Shown here: positions 24,501 through 39,500 of the stretch, in pieces | How positions within the stretch are numbered: the stretch's first letter is position 1 | Layout: each line of letters opens with the position of its first letter | Source of the DNA: Apostichopus japonicus | Lineage: Eukaryota > Echinodermata > Holothuroidea > Aspidochirotida > Stichopodidae | Assembly (NCBI RefSeq): GCF_037975245.1 | Contig: NC_092566.1 | Location: forward strand, 14,502,501-14,566,500 | DNA: 64,000 bases | Direction: 5' to 3' | Translations under genes and position numbers: made by a program | Notes under the pieces: generated by a model | The model's input: the letters and a program-made list of their open reading frames with translations, nothing else | Database searches by the model: none | Told to the model about the DNA's origin: nothing

Positions 24501-27500
24501 GGTGATAAATAAAACAACAGCAAATAAAACAGATGCCTGCAAATGATGATCGGTTTCATCTTCCGTACTATCTGATGGTGATAAATAAAACAACAGCAAA
24601 TGAAACAGATGCCTGCAAATGATGATCGGTTTCATCTTCCGTAGTATCTGGTGGTGATAAATAAAACAACAGCAAATAAAACAGATGCCTGCAAATGATG
24701 ATCGGTGTCATCTTCCATAGTATCTGATGGTGATAAATAAAGCAACAGCAAATAAAACAGATGCCTGCAAATGATGATCGGTTTCATCTTCCGTAGTATC
24801 TGGTGGTGATAAATAAAACAACAGCAAATAAAACAGATGCCTGCAAATGATGATCGGTGTCATCTTCCATAGTATCTGATGGTGATAAATAAAACAACAG
24901 CAAATAAAACGGATGCCTTCAAATGTTGATCGGTTTCATCTTCCGTACTATCTGATGGTGATAAATAAAACAACAGCAAATAAAACAGATGCCTGCAAAT
25001 GATGATCGGTGTCATCTTCCATAGTATCTGATGGTGATAAATAAAGCAACAGCAAATAAAACAGATGCCTGCAAATGATGATCGGTTTCATCTTCCGTAG
25101 TATCTGATGGTGATAAATAAAACAACAGCAAATAAAACAGATGCCTGCAAATGTTGGTCGGTTTCATCTTCCGTAGTATCTGATGGTAATAAATTAAGCA
25201 ACAGCAAATAAAACAGATGCCTGCAAATGATGATCGGTGTCATCTTCCATAGTATCTGATGGTGATAAATAAAGCAACAGCAAATAAAACAGATGCCTGC
25301 AAATGATGATCGGTTTCATCTTCCGTAGTATCTGATGGTGATAAATAAAACAACAGCAAATAAAACAGATGCCTGCAAATGTTGGTCGGTTTCATCTTCC
25401 GTAGTATCTGATGGTAATAAATTAAGCAACAGCAAATAAAACAGATGCCTGCAAATGATGATCGGTGTCATCTTCCATAGTATCTGATGGTGATAAATAA
25501 AGCAACAGCAAATAAAACAGATGCCTGCAAATGATGATCAGTGTCATCTTCCATAGTATCTGATGGTGATAAATAAAACAACAGCAAATAAAACAGATGC
25601 CTGCAAATGATGATCGGTGTCATCTTCCATAGTATCTGATGGTGATAAATAAAACAACAGCAAATAAAACAGATGCCTGCAAATGTTGGTCGGTGTCATC
25701 TTCCATAGTATCTGATGGTGATAAATAAAGCAACAGCAAATAAAACAGATGCCTGCAAATGATGATCAGTGTCATCTTCCATAGTATCTGATGGTGATAA
25801 ATAAAACAACACCAAATAAAACAGATGCCTGCAAATGATGATCGGTGTCATCTTCCATAGTATCTGATGGTGATAAATAAAACAACAGCAAATAAAACGG
25901 ATGCCTTCAAATGTTGATCGGTGTCATCTTCCATAGTATCTGGTGGTGATAAATAAAACAACAGCAAATAAAACAGATGCCTGCAAATGATGATCGGTGT
26001 CATCTTCTATAGTATCTGATGGTGATAAATAAAAAAACAGCAAATTAAACAGATGCCTGCAAATGATGATCGGTGTCATCTTCCATAGTATCTGATGGTG
26101 ATAAATAAAACAACAGCAAATAAAACAGATGCCTTCAAATGTTGATCGGTGTCATCTTCCATAGTATCTGATGGTGATAAATAAAACAACAGCAAATAAA
26201 ACAGATGCCTGCAAATGATGATCGCTGTCATCTTGCATAGTATCCGATGACCTACATCTTGAAGCCCCAAAGAGAAAAAGATGCCTGCAAATAATGATTG
26301 AGCTTGTCTTCCAAAGTATCTGATGGCCTTCAACAAACAGCAGCAAATGAAACAGCTGACTATAAGCAATGGTCGGTGTCATCTTCTGTAGTTTCTGATG
26401 ACCTGCATCTTGAATCTTGCGCAATAGATTTGACTTTTATAAGAGATTTATTTATCATGAATTGTTAACCTACCATATAGTTACGTTGAAAGATTTTGCT
26501 GCAATTACTTATACTGGCATATAACAATTATTTTATATCAATCGGGATATTGAAAGTAAATACCTGTATTATCATCTCCCTGAGTATTATTAACATTCTG
26601 TACCAGAGAGATTACTGCTCTGGCAACATTTGCCTGGCTATGGAACAGCCTGGGGTAGGAGGTCTCTGGATGACAATTGGATACCTATCAACAGAGAAAA
26701 AAAGCAGATTACATATAAAGTAAAATTGTCAATTTACCTGCAACATCCATTGACTCATAAATTAGAATGTGCTAACATTGTGTTGCAAGAATTGTTGGTA
26801 ATTTTTTTTTTTTAAATTGGTTAATATTAATCCATCCCATAAATCAAGGTGGCCCATTGCAATCTTTGTAGTAAACAGCATATTGTACTCCCACAAGGAC
26901 AAATGAAGTTCTTGAAGTCACATGCATTTATTAATTTGAATTGTGTGCTTCAGTGTGTCACCAAATTACAAACCTTGACACAAAAGCCACAAAATTTCTT
27001 TGCTCTTTTCAATGCTTAGAACATCTCTTGAGATTCCTTCCCGTTAGCTTTCTCGGTTGTATGGAATGACATTGGGGTGTGATCCCTGCTTGCAATAAGC
27101 AAGCTACTGTGACTTCTGAGTGGCCCCTTATCCACCTCCTCACCTAGATATGGTCATATAAGGATGGGCAACAAATATTGTGTGGATAATTAAGATGGTA
27201 CCAGGATGCAGGACTTAAAACCCTCAGGTCACTGCTTCAAAACCTATTCTAGCTGAAATTTCTTTGCCCTTTTTCAAGTCTGATTATTACTTCCCAATCA
27301 GTTTTCCATAGTTTATTTTATACTGACCAAATTACCGACTGATATCGTCTGTCTGGAAGTTAGTTTCACTGACATTTCCCTTGTAAGACACAATATTCTC
27401 AGGTTGAACATAAATCCAAAGGGACTAGATTTCGTTCCAACTAGACAAAAATAATTAACATTTCTTGGAGGAGTCCACCAGTCACTGATAACAAACCTTC

Positions 27501-30500
27501 AGATAAAAACTATTTCCTTTGTGCTTCTTAATTGTCAATCTGATGAGCAGCATTAACGTCGAACTTGTCAATTATACTTACGGCAACTTCTGAAATAATG
27601 CAGAGCTCCTGAAAGAGACAAGGGATCTCCTTTTTCCATTTCTGAAGCTGTAATGATAGCTGGTCTTCTGCCTCGAGCTGGTCTCTCTCGGACTCACAGG
27701 TGAGACCTGGTAGATGGATCTGGACTTCAATTTTAACAGCTGATCTTCTAATCCTTGCTGTTTGAACAATTAACATAAAACGAAAAACAAAATCAGAAAA
27801 ACATCAGAAATCTTTTTGTCTTTTAAAGTGATCATAGATGCATTCAGTCCTTACGATCAAGCCAATCACTTCATTGAGTTACTTGCAGACTTCACTGTTC
27901 GACCACCTGTGTTGATCAACACAGGATTAGAGTTTGACCGTTAGCAAACCCCTCAATGGATGAATGCATTGTAACGACTGTTCAACGTCGTTCCAGTATC
28001 GCATCAAGCATAGGCGTAGGAGCCAGGCTTGGGGGAATCGTAATCAGTAATCGTAATCGATTACAATCGATTACATTTTTTGAAGTAATTGTAATCGTAA
28101 TCGATTACTTTTGTGTAAATTACAAAGTAATCGTAATCGTAATCGATTACAAGGGCAAAGTAATCGTAATCGTATTACATTTATGATTACAGTGAAATTT
28201 GAATGAGAAGGGCAAAATTAGTAGAAATGATTAAAACTAATTCTTACTATTGGCTTTTAGTGTGACCAAAGAAGTGTTCCTGCTTCTAGAATTCTCTAGC
28301 ACAATAAACTTATACTAAGAAGTACTGGGAAGTACATATTCAATATACCATACTGTAAATGCCCTTCCTTTTTCCCGGCAGAGAGTTATATTAAACAGAT
28401 ATGCAGAGGATTGTGCAAGTAACCACAATGTAATCCTGATTGTAATCACGATTACATTACAATGTAATCGTAATCGATTACTTCAACTTTAAGCTGTAAT
28501 CGTAATCATAATCGTAATCATACATTCTCAAGTAATCGTAATCGTAATCGATTACATTCAGATGTAATCGCCCCAAGCCTGGTAGGAGCCCAATTTGATT
28601 TGGGGGGGCTGTAACGACTTGCCCGAAAAATATAACCGCATTTTTTTGCGTGCGCTGAACATGGTAATGTACATATCATATAGGCTTTTACATAAGTAAT
28701 GTCCAATTTGTCAGGCAAGTTAACAACTTCATTTTAAATACCAAGGAGTTTTTTTTAACTATTGATTTACTTTAGCTTCATCATTACAATTTATTTTTCT
28801 TTCAGTAGGTGCCCGAAAAATTTTCAGCATATATATTGCCCGAATTTGTCACAAAAATATTTGGTTAGGGGGGCTGCACCCCCCAGCCTCTTCCTCCCCT
28901 CGCCTCCTACGCCTATGGCATCAAGTGAAGACGACCATGATATTTGCAGAAGGGTGCTTAAATGCAGCAGCTGTTTAATATTTTGCAACTTTTGACACAT
29001 TTTATGTTCGAATTTGTTCTACTTGATGGCCCCAATTTTCACTTTCATCATCTATGTGACCTTCCAGTGGTGGATGTTTTGGCCTGGGGAAGGGTTTATG
29101 GGGAGGAGGGATCCCCTTTACCATCATATTTTATATCATTATGGGTCTTAAATGAAGACAGTGCTATATTTAGCGTTAAGTTTTGAAGAAATTTATATTC
29201 AAACTTTTCTGCTTGGCAAACCCAATTTTCATCTTGGCAACCCTCCAGTAGCAGATGCTACTGCCTGGGGTAGGGGGGTCTGAAGAAATAGAAATTGCCT
29301 TTTGTTTTATTCCAAATTAGTTGGCAACCCTCCAAAACCTTGCGGTGACCCTAACATGGATTGTGACCCCAGTACCATAAATGTAAGGCTTTTGAATTTA
29401 GTACCATTTTGTTTTAAAGTTTCTAAAATAGTTATACAACCATTGATCATGATGTACATATCAGCTTTTATTGTAATTTATCAATAATCTCACCCGTACA
29501 GCCAGGTAGTACAACATCATCACCAAATCTAGCACCATCGCTCCAAGAGAAATTGGTAGTTGGACCACAGGTATAGACATTAGCCGGAGGGGAAGTAAAT
29601 GTGTACGGGGGCACACAGTATAGGCCACACTGCCTCTCCTCCCCTCTTTTCCTACAGTCTAGGGTACTGTGAGGGGGTAACACCATGTCAATACACCCTT
29701 AAGATGAAACCAAAAATATAGGAAAGATTATTAAAATACTGATTCCGAAAGCTGATAGAAATCTGTTTTACAAACATCTCCGATTTTCTACACAATCACA
29801 ATTAATACCTAACATGGGGAAATACTAACTCCTACAGTCAAAGCTGTATTCATTGGTGAATTCTTGAGACTAATACATGTAAAGTAAGTCACTTAATTGC
29901 TATATGGAAAGTGAGTCAATAGTCTATTGGAGTTCTTTTAAAGTAACAAGGAGTGGGAATGTAATCTCATTCAATCAATATTGAATTTGACCTGTGGTAG
30001 TCTGTTTGCAATATATGTTTAGCTTTAATCCAAAGCAAAAAGGTGCAAGCTAAAATATCTCTGAACCCCTGTGCTCATTATATGTAGTTGTATAAGCAAG
30101 TGCAATAAATCAAGTCACTGTGCCTAATGCAGATGGTTTATATGACCACAACTGTTGAGTAGGGCTAAAATATTTACTTACTCAGGTTTTCGTCTGTCAC
30201 AGGTCGAGTATAAATGTTTGAACATTTATTAATTATTACAGCCTTATTCAATACAGATGAATCATGTCACAGCAAAATTCCACCTAACTATATAACTGTG
30301 TAGCAGACAACTGATAATGAACATGCTTATTAGTTAAGTATGGAGTGTCAGCGGTTAACGCCTGTGCCTTCCAATCATAAGGTCCCCGGTTCGAGTTACT
30401 CCAAGATTAATGTATGTCGTCCAGTTACAGAGTTGTTGAAAATTGGCAATTCATAATCATGGACGTTAAATATGAATGTAAGAGACTGACTTCGGTTGGC

Positions 30501-33500
30501 TTGCGGCTTTGATAAGCCAATGAGGCTTCCTCATGAGTTCCTGCTTGCAGGAGGATCTAAAATACATAAATTAAGTTAAGTAATAGTTGTTCTCTCACCC
30601 GGGCAGGTACCATTATGACATGCTTTGACCTCGGATGATGGACCTTGGCAATCGGCTCCTCCGTTCGCAGGGATAGGATTATTGCAATGTCTCTCTCTGG
30701 TGTGAGTTCCATTTCCACATGTAACATTGCAGTCACTCCATAAAGACCAATCACTCCATCCCCCAGTCACTGTAAAACAAGAGGAACAGTATATCAGAAG
30801 ATTGTAGAAAATGTGAGGAAATAGTGCTAGCTGTTTTACTGTAGTGTGAGAAGGCCTTAGACTAAAAACCTTCAACTTTTTAACACAGAGAGACTGGAAC
30901 AGGAATCTAGGTTATAAAATCTCACAGAATACAACGTAGCATGGAGGAATAATAATGGGATGGGCTTCAAGTTGACAACGAGCCCCGAGTTAAAATAATT
31001 GGCATGATTTCATGCAGCCCAATGCAGTGTTGGTTTAATTTTCCAATATACAAAGAGTAGTCTTAACCCAATTTGTAACTTAATTTAATGTTTTGCCAAA
31101 CAATTTGTGTAACATGTGGATGGCAAAAAATATTGGTCTTAAGAGGCCCACAACATCCAATAACAATTTATCTTGTATTATATGGTATAAATTCAAAATC
31201 AATGTTTAGCTACACAAATTTCAAGATGTTTACATAGCAGTTCATGCATTCTTATGTACAGTAAGAAACTTCATAAACCCAGGAACTTTGATGCAAACAT
31301 TAAATATGTACTTGTGCATTTCAGGCATAGCCAGAGTTGCTAAGAAATGTTCCTCGCATCAAAACATCTAAGCGCAATGTGTTCTATATACAACAAACCA
31401 AGCTATAACATAACATTTTCGTTGAGATGTAATAATGTTTTCTTTTGAAAAAAACATATCTCATGCTGCATCACACATGTGGAAGTGGTCACTCTAAGGT
31501 ATACTGCAACATGTGTCCCCCATTCCCCCCCCCCACCCTTCAATTGGTATCCATAAATATTCCATTGAATGCAGGACAAAATTTTAGGAAATATCTTTTT
31601 AGTCATCAGAACTGCAAATTTTGTTAGTTTTTCCAAAAAAAGTAATTATAATAATAATAACATTCAATTTTTATATAGGCCCTAGTCCTTTATACCAGCC
31701 ATAGGTCTCAAAGGGCTTTACAGACGTTATATTAGCCCTGGTCAATGATAACCTGTCCCAGAGACAATCCCTCCAGGCGGCTGCAGTTATATACTGTGCC
31801 CAATGACAAGTTACATCACAGGTACCCATTTAACAACCCCTGGGTGGAGAGAGGCAAATGAGATAAAGCATCTTGCCCAAGGACACAACTTAATGAATAA
31901 GGCTGGAATCGAACCAGATAATTCCTTGGATCGCATGTACCTGTATGCATTTTCTTAACACTAGTAAGGTTAAAAAGTCTTAAACTTTTTTGTCAAATAT
32001 TCAGCTGAAATTCCGGGATCAGATATCAAATAATCAATTCCAAACTGATCAGAACAGCATATATAATCAGTAGTGAAACATCCAAAACTCTCCAAGTAGT
32101 AATAATAATAATAATAATTAACAGTTATTATATAGCGCAACTTACAATAAAGTCTCGCCACGCTGTACTTAACCCTGGTCATTGGTAACTTGTCACACCT
32201 ACACACCAAAGTGTGCACAATTCAAACAATCTCTCCTGGGGCACCACAGCACCCTTGGGGGAATTCCCATAGGGTGCAGCCACAAACCGGCGCACACAAC
32301 TATATTTACAAGTCACCTCGCAAGTCCCCATTTATACACCTGGGTGAAGAGAGGCAATGGAGATAAAGTGCCTTGCCCAAGGACACAATGCAATGATCTG
32401 GCCAGGGCTCAAACCTGTAATACTTAGATCACAAGTCTACTGCCTTAACCACTTGACCACAACCCCCAAGTAAAATTAACTTTATTTCCAAAAACCTTTT
32501 TAAATCTTAAGGAGCTGATTAGAAGAGCTGGCGCTGCTAGCTATTTTTACTGTGTAGCAAAATCACAGAAAACAACCAATAAATACTCTGTAGGAGAATG
32601 TGTAGGTTGGTGAATAGAACATCAGCTTTGGCAAGTAAAACTCCCTTTCCGGTAGATCTCTTGCCTATCAGCTATATTTCAAATTTGATTTAAGAATCAC
32701 AAAAGTCGTGAAGGGTGATACCAATTGATCATTTGACCTTTGACTTTGGTTGTCTGGACAGACCTTTGGTTGTCTTAGACATACCACTGAATATTTGCCC
32801 TGCATTGCCTCGTGGCAAAGGCTACTCCAAAATCGTGAAATATGACAACTTTGAAACGGACCGCTATTTCTAACGTAAGTAAATTCTGGAATGAAGGATT
32901 CAAACACTCACCGATTGGAATTTCACAGATGGGACCAGTGAAGTGGTCAGGACATAGGCATGTGAAGTTGTTTGCGGTGCTAACGCACGATGCATCATTC
33001 TGACAGTAATGTTCCAGGCAGAAATCTATCCAGTATTCACAGAGATCCCCCGTGTATCCCTCAGGGCAGATACAATAGTAACCATCCAATGTATCAACGC
33101 ATGTCCCTCCACAGGGGTTCTCCTGACAACTGTTAACATCTGCAAGAAGAAGAACGGATGATCATGATAAAACGTGCAAAGCTATTCTAATGGCAATATG
33201 ATTGTTGAAATAAGTCTATCTTGCTTAGCAAACTTTTGAGATCTGACATATCATATGTACAAGAGTTTGACCGTACATCGCAATGCGACACATCATGATG
33301 GGACATTTTACCTATGTAACATTTCACACATGTACATAATCATGTGTCACAATCATGTGTCACAATCATGTTACAGGTCACATGTCAAAGTGTGAACTAC
33401 TTTATGGACAGGTCCTCATGATTAAGGAGGTAACACTGACCTAAGACATGTACAAACGAATGCACGCAGCAGGGTAAGTCTGAATTTAGTTAATACTGAG

Positions 33501-36500
33501 CATGCCATACACATAACGTGATCATGCAACCCTTTGATAATGAAGTGAAGGTCAACTACTATGGTCAGTAGTGATAGTGCAAGGATGTAGAGTGTGGCAT
33601 ATTATATTTCAGAATTGATTTCTGTTGTGTTTTGCTCTATTCGTCTGAAAGGGATTAATTAAAGAGGAATACACAGATCAGGCATCTAATAGGGTCTATG
33701 AGAAGAAACATCAACAGTGTGCACCACTCGCTCTCCCATTTCTTACAATAACCTTTACGCAACATTTTCTAGTTGTTCTTCTCTTTTTGATGTTTAGGTT
33801 TTCGGAGTCACTATTTATTTGTCCTGATTCAGTTATACCTTGATTATCTGCTACGTGGGAATGTTTATTATATATTTCGAGTCATATTAATCTAATACAA
33901 TTGGTTAATCGATCACTTTAATTTTCACAATTATGGTCGCTATTTAAGAAATAGCTATTGATTATTTACCAAAATGGAAATACAAAATTGTACATTGAAT
34001 TCAAAGTTTGAATAAAAGATGGCAAAAAAAAAAAAAAAAAAATGTGCACTATAGGGAACTTCAATAATCATCACAGTAATCTGTGTTTGCTACTGAGCTT
34101 TGTGTCAAAGATGTAAATCACTGTTTCTGAAATTTGATTCTTTTCTTGATTCTGGATGGAAAGCACTGTCCAGCATCATAACAGAAAAGTGAGCCTGCTA
34201 AGGTTGTTAGGCCAGAGAGGGACAAAATATTATGTAAATGTGATCAATCTATACCGTCACACACTGACGGTGTTAACGGGAGTCTAGCATTGCCTCTCTG
34301 AGACATGGCTAGTATTTGTTCCCAGGCCAGCACATCTCCCGAATCATCAGGCTGACATTGGGTGAAGGTCTCTCCAACTTCGTAACTCCAGAGGTGAGCT
34401 CCAGAAACAAGAACTTCTGCAACTGTAGAATTGAACATGAGCAAGGAATATTGCCAAATATATGAGAGAATCCAGACAAGACCATATGAAGGTCACGCCA
34501 TATAATTCAAAAGTAACAACATAGCAAAACAACATCTGTTTATTTCATCAGCCTATGAGTGAGAAGTGGCAGGAGGCACTAGCCAATGCAATTTGACTTC
34601 TACTGTGATTCTAATGAGGGCGACATGTACAAATTTTGAAAGTTATGTGTCTTGCGAGGTCCTAATGTTTAACAGAATTCTAAAACAAAACTGACATTTA
34701 CAATTGACATTTCCAAATTGACATTCAAATTGACATTTCAAACAAGGGAAGTGACAACATCATAGTTTCCTAGCCAAGGGTACCCGTTATTTACGATGAA
34801 CAGTTCATTTGTCATCGCAAACTGAGTGCTTAAATTGAACCTTCAGTTCCTGAACATATTAAACCCATAGGTGTCACAGCTGTTTGTCATGCTGCAGCTT
34901 ATTTCATTTTATTTACTTGACAAGTCAAAGGAATATTGATCACAAGGAGAGGTTCACAAGTTATGTTCTAAAACAAAACAGCTAATTCTCTTCAGAAGCA
35001 ATGAAACCCAGCATCTGTCCAAGAGGTTTGAAGCCAGCTGACCAGCTAATGTGAGGTGGGGTGTTTTCAGCCGGGAAAAATCTTCCATATGGCAACAAAA
35101 ACCCCAAATGAGCTAAAACTGTAAATCGGATAGCTACCTGATGCGAGGTCTAGACTATAATAAGTTACCAGACTATAATAAGTCTGTAATAAGTCTGTGA
35201 TAAGTCTGTAATAAGTCTGTAATAAGTCTATAATAAGTTACCAGACATTTACCCTTCTCCCACATTGCTGCTTACCCTACCTAAATCAAATACCTGCCTT
35301 CAAGGCCACTGCTGTTATGGATCAATAATCTTCTCTCACTGCCCCATACTTGATCCACTCATTGAGGACATCTTCATCACCTTACTATAAAGCATAGTGA
35401 AAGGCAAAGTGATGCAAAGGTCTCCTAATAATCATTGTAACAATCTTGTGAACATTGTTAGAATTTCATGAAAAATAGATAAGAGCCTCATACCATTTTC
35501 ACCCTCTGTGAATCCTATTCGGGCACTTCCTCCTAGCTGAAAGTAAATCCCAGCTACGGGCAAGGTCCTGTTTTCTACAAACTCCCCGTCGAGAGAGATT
35601 TCAATCTTCTCATCTGGGAAAGCTGTCACCACCAGGTTATGCCACTGGCCATCACTTAGATCTCGATCAAGTTCAAACGTCTCGTTTCTGGAAGAATGAA
35701 AAGTGAATCTTTGAGATGCTACCACACAGATACAGACCTAAATGTCGGAATGTGGCAGTACATTAGCAAGACTTCAACTAGATGCCTTATGTCTCTGACG
35801 ATTTCTTGAGATACAAATATGGTACCTCAAATGACAAACTTTCACATGGATAAAATGTAACTGTAATGGAGATTGAAAGTATATGGAATTCAACAGATAG
35901 ACATTTTCATCTTTCAATGATCTGTCAGTTTTTTTAAGTTTTGCTCTAGTAGCATTCATTTACGCGCATGGAATTTCCGGAGATCCAAAGAATACGATAA
36001 CAGGCGTGGGAAATATTATTTTTTCTTCCTTCACAAGGAGCATACACATAATGAATTTGAAAAAAACCTGGAATGTCTTATAGGGTCACTTCATATCAGA
36101 TCCTATAGCCATGCAGCTCAACATGAAAGTAAAAGTAAGGTTTACTAACCAACGCCATGTGAGAGGAAAAGATAATTATTGTACGGACAAATTTTTGTAG
36201 AATGTCCGATCATCTTCACGTACAGGAAGAAAGTAGAAAACTAAAGGCTGAATTGAATTCCATTTCTGATCGAAGCGAGACCAAATGCACAAACTAGGAA
36301 TCTGTAACTAGTCCAGATTAGGGGATAACAATTTAGCATACACCCAAACCATTCCACTACTACTACTACTACTACAACTATTGAGAGGATAATTTGATTT
36401 GATTTATTTGATTTTCCAAAGATAATAAATATATAAATGTGGAGGGAAGTCCTCTAAAAAGCCAATACAGGCTTAACAAGGTAAAGGACTCCCAAAGAAA

Positions 36501-39500
36501 AAAAAAAACATATATACATAAATGAAAATATAATTAATGTCTTAATAAGGAATAATTAATAACATACAATATAAACGATGTATCAATGCTGAGAAATTAC
36601 TTCTTTGTTTTAGCGTTTTTCTAAATATTACTTTAGATGGTTAGATGGTACTTTAGATGGTTTTACTGGCAATCTCACCCAAACAATTCCACCTTTATAT
36701 GTGAGACATTGTATACTTTCAAGTCCGCTTCAGTTGCATTGATAGGTGTATACTCAAAGAGTACAAAGTCTCCGGCGTGGCCGGTCGCTCTGAACCAGTA
36801 GCCCAGTTTGAGAAAAGTGAAGTCGAATTCTTCATAGATACCGTCGAGAAACAACATATCCGCTCCTCCAGATGTCTCGAATTTCAGGTCTGCATCTCCA
36901 GGTAGTTCTGAATTAAGATAAATCAGATTTATCATTTAAAGTACGATTATAAACAACTCTTCAAGATATTTCAGGTAGTTCTGAATTAAGAGAAATCAGA
37001 TTTATCATTTAAAGTACGATTATAAACAACTCTTCAAGATATTTCAGGTAGTTCTGAATTAAGAGAAAATCAGATTTATTATTCAAAGTACGATTATAAA
37101 CAACGCTTCAAGATATTTTGTTATTGCTATTTCAATCAGTGTGATACTGGGACACCATTAATTAATTTATTAATTTATTTATCAATTAATTACTTGCCAT
37201 TTATCCCACTGTGAAATGCAAAGCATGTATCTAGATAGTATAGAAATAGTATTGTCCATGTCCATAAGTTGTTGAACTAAAATCAGCTTCATTTGTGTGG
37301 TTATGAAAGAGACCAAAAATATTTGGATTTGAAATCTTGTCACAAAAAGGAATGCCCTGTACCCTAACAAAAGATGCCATCAAGATCTATTTTGGGACCA
37401 GTTTATACATGGTGACAATTTTATCTCGTAGGTTTGTTACTTGGATGAGAATCCTGCAAGCTTTTGCAAAGCATTTTAGTATCGAATACAAAGAAACCTT
37501 TGGCGATGATAGAATTAAACCAGGGCCTGGGAAGAAAAACGATGGGATTGATCTCACTCCAGCTCGTCAGTCACAATACAAATAACTTAAATAATGATCC
37601 TCGAGAGAATTATTATGAAAGCCATTTTAGCCAATTTTTTGGGAAAAGCGTAGATTACAATTTTCTTATTACACTTGTATTCACCTAGTTTAATCCTAAA
37701 TAGTCCCCTCAACATCATCAAACACCAGGACAAATTGTGGGCTGTCAATCTCCCATCCATCTCTTTTCTTTGCACAACTGGTCCTTCCTCGATCCCACCT
37801 GACCCCCGTCCCCCACCCCCCCAATAAAATTACTGATAACCATGGATTTGTCAACAATGCAACCTCATCTGTAAACTCACTGGTCTGGCAGTCTGTTCCT
37901 GTAAATGCCGGAAGACACAGGCACTCATAGCCATCAACGTGGTCAACACAGAATCCAGAATTTTGACAGGGAGAACTTTGACATTCGTTGGTCTCATGCT
38001 CACAACGGTCGCCACTGAAAATCAAGGAGTCAAGTGTTGTAAAATGAAAAAGAACTGCTTACGATCATAGTGGTAGGTATATAGGACATGTCTGCCTTTG
38101 GTTAGACTAGAGAGCTTTGTGCATGGACGATACGAGTTTCAAGATTTGATGATTGCCTGCATGGCAGTGTCTTTTAGCAATGTAGGCCAATAACTTGCTT
38201 TTGACTCATTTTTGTAAAAATCTTAACTTTCTTCCCCCATGTACCCATGTGTATTGACCTGAAGCAACAGTTACTCAATAGAACTGACTGGAAACAATGA
38301 CTGACAATTTACTGGCATCAGATATCATGCAAGCTGCCCACAGACCCCCCCCCTCCTTCCACCACACCCCAACTCCTTAATTGTACCAATATACTGAACT
38401 TCGGAAGAGCTTCCTAGTATCCAGGAGTGCACAAAAGAGCAAGACTTAAATACCATCCGAATCCAATCTTTCCACATCATATGATTGTACGACCTAAGCA
38501 GCTGGTACTTCCTGGTCAACAGTTAAAGAGCCTTCAATTCTCCCCTCAACCCCAAACTTCCCAGTCACATTATCTCATTCTATCCCTGCATTGCCCTGAA
38601 ATAACAAATTCTTCCTAGCATCCAAGGGGAAAATCCCGAAGCCTACCACCCGCCCCCCCCCCCCGATCAAATCCACACTGCCCACATTATCTTAATATAT
38701 CCTTCTTAATGATGACCTGCAAGGATGGTTATTACTTACTAGAATCCGGCTCGGCATTCACAAACTGAAGTAAGACCAAAGTTGTAGCAGGAGCCACCGT
38801 TACGGCAGGGCTGCACTTCACACGGATTTATAAATTCTTCACAAAGTTCTCCAGAAAAGGCTGGAAACAGAAATGTTGGTTTCGATAGAGATATGAGCCA
38901 GTGATCATACTGCTTTTTATCGTCGTAGCAATAGGCTGGGATAAAGTGTGCAGGGGTCATCTGCTAGGCGATGTGATTCATTGGAACGCACAGATGAATG
39001 GGTTAGTAATTAATGAATTAATAACAGTTTTATTTCATTTTCAATGATTCTTTCATTTAGCTTTTCTGGTCATATTTACAGTACAATATTCACACTCAAT
39101 AAGTATATTGCATGGAATTTTCAAAATTGTACTTGAACTCTGTGTGATATAAACCGTGTCTAGTGAAACTACACAATTCACATATTTATGGGATTTTAAT
39201 TCCAATGATGTCGAAACATTTTTGGTAATGTCTTAATCAACTCATGACAGGATCCAGACTGGTATTATCGTCAACCTGTACTGATTCTTTTAGTAGAATT
39301 GTCCCATTTGCACTAACCTGGAGGGCAGAGGCAGGCAAAGGACGCCAGACCGTCGACACACGTTGCGTGATTATAACACGGTTCATCTACACAGTCGTCT
39401 CCATCCATTTCACAGTGGTCGCCGGAGAAACCTTCTCTGCATTCACAAAAGTAATCGTTGACCTGTAAATAAGTCCAGAAATATCAGCACTTTCTTCAAT

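Noticed and set aside
21499-26420. CRISPR-like array
   Set aside because: The 76-bp units are contiguous with no unique spacers, and the genome is eukaryotic. It is a minisatellite.
26496-26815. + strand frames near 26.6 kb
   Set aside because: The - strand exon 28 here fits phase and the Cys pattern. The + frames have no signature.
37696-37880. Continuation of the EGF 21 frame past 37881
   Set aside because: It lacks the EGF pattern. The donor ACCA|GTGAGT at 37881 joins in phase to the pentraxin exon at 36907.
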